Assembly: GCA_030623035.1 (NCBI GenBank)
Contig: JAUXFK010000026.1
Location: forward strand, 1 to 17,878
Source: Deltaproteobacteria bacterium
GTDB taxonomy: Bacteria; Desulfobacterota; UBA8473
Length of the DNA stretch: 17,878 nt
Direction of reading: 5' to 3'
In this document: piece by piece, positions 15,234 to 17,878 of the stretch
How positions within the stretch are numbered: the first letter of the stretch is position 1
Layout: each line of letters begins with the position of its first letter
Notes under the pieces: model-generated
Database searches by the model: none
Told to the model about the DNA's origin: nothing
Seen by the model: only the letters and a program-made list of their open reading frames with translations
Position numbers and translations under genes: made by a program

Positions 15234-15282
15234 AAAAAAAAGGAGATGGAACTCCATATAGGGTTTCCATCTCCTTTTATTT
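15234..15282. terminator. Bidirectional intrinsic terminator
   Basis: AAAAGGAGATGGAA (15238-15251) pairs perfectly with TTCCATCTCCTTTT (15265-15278), a 14-bp stem with a 13-base loop. T-rich sequence follows on the plus strand, and the A-run at 15234-15240 supplies the T-tract for the minus strand. It lies between the convergent thiolase and LysM genes and can serve both. Confidence 0.85.
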
Positions 15283-15390
15283 ACGGCATTCAATTACATC
15301 CTTTGTTCTTTATATCTCTTTTTTTTCATAAGACCTTTCTTTCCAATCATTTTCTTTTAAGCAGGGTTTTTCTATCCTAATAAATAATGG

Positions 15391-16416
15391 TTAATCGACA
15401 AGCCCCACCAGTTCGTCACCAATATAGATCGGCATTCGACTGTTTACAATCAAGGCTGTTGCTGTTTTGTATTGTGTCGCTATAATTACCAGTCTTCCAA
15501 TTGGGTCGTCTGGAAGCTTAACCTTTTTATTGGAGATGGGGTCGACTACCCACTTACCTCGGCGCAAGATATTAAATATGTGCCCAGGCTTTATCCCACT
15601 ATACGCACCGGAATCGATATAAACGATATCGCCTTCAGCCAGATCGCTATGTTTCCCTTTTGATTCAATAATCCAGCCATACATGGGTTTTTCAAACTTA
15701 GTGATAAACAATTCGTGGTAGGGAGGCATATAGGTGCTAATTAAATCACCTTTTTCGATTGTTTCAGATGAGCGAATTATCTCTGCGCGTATTACCTGAT
15801 CCTCTATCTGGTCTACTTGAACAACGCCAAGGATATTGACTTTCTTTCCGATTACTATATCCGTCATTGGATGTACGACAGTACCTTCAATTCTGAAAAT
15901 GGTGAATTGAGCGTCTTTGGATACTTTTATGTTATCTTTAAAGGTGAGAAATATACTGTCTCCTCTGCCCAGGAGGTTTTTACCCTCTCTTTCTCTAATG
16001 ATACTGCCAATGCCTTCTATATCATCTACGATAAGACCTGCAAAAAATGCCTTTGGATAAGAAGTAAGATCGATTTTAGAAGGAGGTTCAGGCAGGGGAG
16101 GCCCCGGTTTGGTAGATATAGGAGAAAGTTTACGTTCTTCTTCTGGTATTAATATGCTATAAGGATAAAGATGTATACGGTTACCTGGATAGATCAAATG
16201 AGGATTTTTAATGTATTGGTTTTTTTTCCATAGCCATGGCCATAAAAAAGGATCTTTGTAGAATTTGTCCGATATATCCCACAGGGTATCTCCCTTTACA
16301 ACAGTGTAGTCCATCTCTTTCTCAAGTACATGTAGCACCTCAGCCAAACACTTAGAAAAACCGAGGCTGGAAAGAAGAATTACAAAACAAAAAACCGAAA
16401 CCAAATATTTTTTCAT
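15391..16416 (-). CDS. Exported LysM-domain protein
   Basis: 341 aa. An N-terminal signal peptide (about 1-25) has a MKKY start, a hydrophobic core and cleavage likely after a CLA site. One LysM domain (about 36-84) follows, with YTVVKGDTLWDISDKFYKDP, LWPWLWKKNQYI and NPHLIYPGNRIHLYP; LysM binds glycan chains of peptidoglycan. A proline-rich linker (PGPPLPEPPSK) leads to about 230 residues of predicted beta structure that I cannot assign. The cysteine at about 23 is not in a good lipobox. The role is probably cell-wall binding in the periplasm. ATG 16416 has AAAAGGAG nine bases upstream. It has its own promoter at 16502-16530 and ends toward the shared terminator at 15234-15282. Confidence 0.88.
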   Translation of the reverse strand: MKKYLVSVFCFVILLSSLGFSKCLAEVLHVLEKEMDYTVVKGDTLWDISDKFYKDPFLWPWLWKKNQYIKNPHLIYPGNRIHLYPYSILIPEEERKLSPISTKPGPPLPEPPSKIDLTSYPKAFFAGLIVDDIEGIGSIIREREGKNLLGRGDSIFLTFKDNIKVSKDAQFTIFRIEGTVVHPMTDIVIGKKVNILGVVQVDQIEDQVIRAEIIRSSETIEKGDLISTYMPPYHELFITKFEKPMYGWIIESKGKHSDLAEGDIVYIDSGAYSGIKPGHIFNILRRGKWVVDPISNKKVKLPDDPIGRLVIIATQYKTATALIVNSRMPIYIGDELVGLVD

Positions 16417-16501
16417 GGCATGCCACTCCTTTTAAAAAGCTGTTTTAAAAATTTCCTAATAAATTTAAAACGTTATCTTTAAATATTTAACCATACATGT
16501 T

Positions 16502-16530
16502 ATTATAACGCATAGCGTATAAGGTTGCAA
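16502..16530 (-). promoter_or_regulatory. Sigma70-type promoter of the LysM gene
   Basis: On the minus strand TTGCAA (16525-16530), a 17-base spacer, then TATAAT (16502-16507), about 90 bases before the LysM start. The spacer holds the interrupted palindrome ACGC-ATA-GCGT (16508-16518), a possible regulator site. Confidence 0.7.
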
Positions 16531-16633
16531 TAATATTATGTAAGTTTTACCATGAGCATGAAGGAAAACCGGATTCATATATCACGGATCTAAGATGTTT
16601 CTTCATATCTACACTCGATTACTTATCCATTAT

Positions 16634-16694
16634 GTAACTGTTCAGCCGGATAATGATTTGGATGGTCTTTTACGAACATTTCTGGATGGACACT
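16634..16694 (-). repeat. Post-stop repeat, short type, copy D
   Basis: On the minus strand it begins AGTGTCCATCCAGAAATG 13 bases after the TAG of the DUF6599-like gene. It continues with TTCGTAAAAGACCATCC, AAATCATTATCCGG and CTGAACAGTTAC. The first 18 bases are the terminal repeat of copies A-C; the rest matches 12302-12350 and 5762-5794. This links the two repeat types into one family. CCATCCARA occurs twice within it as a direct repeat. Confidence 0.7.
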
Positions 16695-16707
16695 ATTTAA
16701 ATAATAA

Positions 16708-17652
16708 CTACTTGGCCTGGCCGGACTCCATTTTTATTTTTATTGCTTTGATTATATCTTCTAATACCCTTGTCCCTTTTTGAGCCATAGATAGGTCATA
16801 CACTCCTGTTACAAAAGATCCTTTTTGAACAAGGAGTATGTTCTTATGGTTGGGTTCATGCGAAATTAATCCACGTTCTCCAAGACCATCCAGGGGGAGG
16901 CATCTCCCGATTTTATGCAGAAAATCTTTGTATTGCTCAAAGGCCTTCATCGCATTTTCTCTTGAAGGCAAAAAAGCCAGAAATACAGAAACAGTCTCAC
17001 CTTCAAAGATGTATTTACAAACGATCCCACTGTCCAAAAATCCATGGCCAAGAATTCCTCCCTTTATATACCTTTCAGATCCTTTAACCCTCCCGAATTC
17101 AGGGAACAAGGAGAGCTGCCAAGGAGGCGAGGTATCCCCCTGGATTCTTTCTGCTAAGTTGTACGCTATGACCTTGTGGTGCATTTTCCACATTTCACTC
17201 TTAACAAAAGAAAGAATCTCAACAAAGTATTTGTCTTTATAAAAGACAAGATAGCCATCGGTTTCAAAAGACGCTGTACCGATATTTAAAGATGTTGCCT
17301 GTTCCCCTCTTTTTGACTGAAACACGCCAAATGCATTCAGCTTTTCTCCCATATCATAAATATCAACGGTTATCGAATCGTTTGGATTCGATCTTGAAGA
17401 ATAGTGTGCGCCTTGTAATGAAACAAACCCGTATGCGACAAAAAAATCTGCTGCTCCATTAATGTATTTATAGAGATTCCGAGGGTCAAAGTGGTATGGC
17501 TTTTCTGTTATTTTCCAATCGGATATTTTTATCCTGTCGATTAGATATGTATCTCCTCGCAATTGAGGAATGCATAAGGCAAACACGCAAATCAGGAAAA
17601 TAATGATTCCGAAAAAATACGGATAACTTAGGGCCGTTTGTTTTCTTCTCAT
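16708..17652 (-). CDS. DUF6599-like exported protein
   Basis: 314 aa from ATG 17652. One hydrophobic segment near the N-terminus (about residues 12-34, FFGIIIFLICVFALCIPQL) is a signal peptide or anchor. The rest resembles the DUF6599 proteins found mainly in Desulfobacterota, with YINGAADFFVAYGF as the clearest conserved block, a YDMGEKLNAFGVF segment and a C-terminal LPSRENAMKAFEQYKDFL helix. The function is not known to me, and no catalytic motif stands out. A longer frame from TTG 17670 adds six residues; neither start has a clear ribosome site. It lies 57 bases downstream of the partial gene at the edge, in the same direction, so the two may be one operon. The DUF number is from memory of the family. 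Confidence 0.75.
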   Translation of the reverse strand: MRRKQTALSYPYFFGIIIFLICVFALCIPQLRGDTYLIDRIKISDWKITEKPYHFDPRNLYKYINGAADFFVAYGFVSLQGAHYSSRSNPNDSITVDIYDMGEKLNAFGVFQSKRGEQATSLNIGTASFETDGYLVFYKDKYFVEILSFVKSEMWKMHHKVIAYNLAERIQGDTSPPWQLSLFPEFGRVKGSERYIKGGILGHGFLDSGIVCKYIFEGETVSVFLAFLPSRENAMKAFEQYKDFLHKIGRCLPLDGLGERGLISHEPNHKNILLVQKGSFVTGVYDLSMAQKGTRVLEDIIKAIKIKMESGQAK

Positions 17653-17709
17653 CGTATTATTAAAAAACAATATGTGTATTGCGCATTCGTTTTAGTGAAA
17701 TAATCGAGA

Positions 17710-17877
17710 TTATTCTACACAACTCTCGCAACATTTGCATGTATCATGTGCGTGCCATGCCGTAGCTCTTGACCTTGGCTCAACCAGTGTAACGATTTTT
17801 TCATAGGTGATCACTTCTTTCAGTATATCTCTCGGGGTATACCATGTTACGTCCCTTATCTTACTGAAATACAAGGA
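17710..17877 (-). CDS. C-terminal end of an unidentified protein (cysteine-rich tail)
   Basis: An open frame on the minus strand enters from the window edge and ends in TAA at 17710-17712. It reads SLYFSKIRDVTWYTPRDILK, then EVITYEKIVTLVEPRSRATA and WHAHDTCKCCESCVE, 55 residues. The His/Cys-rich end (HAHDTCKCCESC) could bind metal, but I do not recognise the family. It is followed in the same direction by the DUF6599-like gene. The reading frame is supported by steady protein-like composition and by position; more of the gene is outside the window. Confidence 0.5.
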   Translation of the reverse strand, partial: SLYFSKIRDVTWYTPRDILKEVITYEKIVTLVEPRSRATAWHAHDTCKCCESCVE

Positions 17878-17878
17878 A

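Noticed and set aside
1..17878. tRNA, rRNA or riboswitch genes
   Set aside because: No cloverleaf with a TTCGANNC arm and no recognisable riboswitch core was seen on either strand; this was by eye only.

Overview
The window reads as a chromosomal segment of an AT-leaning Gram-negative anaerobe. It is most like a Desulfobacterota ('Deltaproteobacteria') genome, judging by the gene mix: hsp20-lon, an IspH-UbiA fusion, an HMG-CoA-synthase-like protein paired with an SCP2-type thiolase, a large LysM protein and a DUF6599-like exported protein. TTG starts and TGTCATTCCGG-type intergenic repeats fit this. The lineage is inferred from protein character only; there is no rRNA in the window.

Layout. 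Positions 1-567 hold a broken Doc (death-on-curing) toxin gene, a CAGAC-rich stretch and a long inverted repeat. A rightward block follows: mnmG (tRNA modification), a 410-base noncoding stretch of hairpins, hsp20-lon (protein quality control), pcm (protein repair), a MetE-core-like methyltransferase, xseA (exonuclease VII large subunit) and an M23 peptidase. A leftward ispH-ubiA fusion converges on the peptidase gene. From 12.1 to 12.5 kb is a divergent promoter region with a good sigma70 promoter and a perfect 12-bp palindrome. It drives a two-gene operon: an HMG-CoA-synthase-like protein with a fused zinc-ribbon/OB (DUF35) domain, then an SCP2-type thiolase. A bidirectional terminator closes that operon. 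Beyond it lie a leftward LysM gene with its own promoter, a leftward DUF6599-like gene and the C-terminal end of a further leftward gene at the edge.

The most unusual signal is a family of small mobile-looking repeats with the end AGTGYCCATCCAKAAATG. Three larger copies (two apparently complete, 144-157 bp, and one lacking its right end) and two shorter relatives begin 2-13 bases after a stop codon, each in the sense direction of the gene that just ended (pcm, the MetE-like gene, ispH-ubiA, the DUF6599-like gene and, in decayed form, lon). One copy splits what was probably a tail-to-tail overlap of two stop codons, and its target duplication gives each gene its own stop. Two copies carry a hairpin whose GTG triplets create false upstream starts for the MetE-like gene and xseA.

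Two fusions make the best metabolic leads. In one, HMBPP reductase (last MEP-pathway step) is joined to a UbiA-type membrane prenyltransferase-like domain. In the other, a condensing enzyme is joined to its DUF35 scaffold next to a partner thiolase. Since the organism makes isoprenoids by the MEP route, the second pair probably does not serve a mevalonate pathway.
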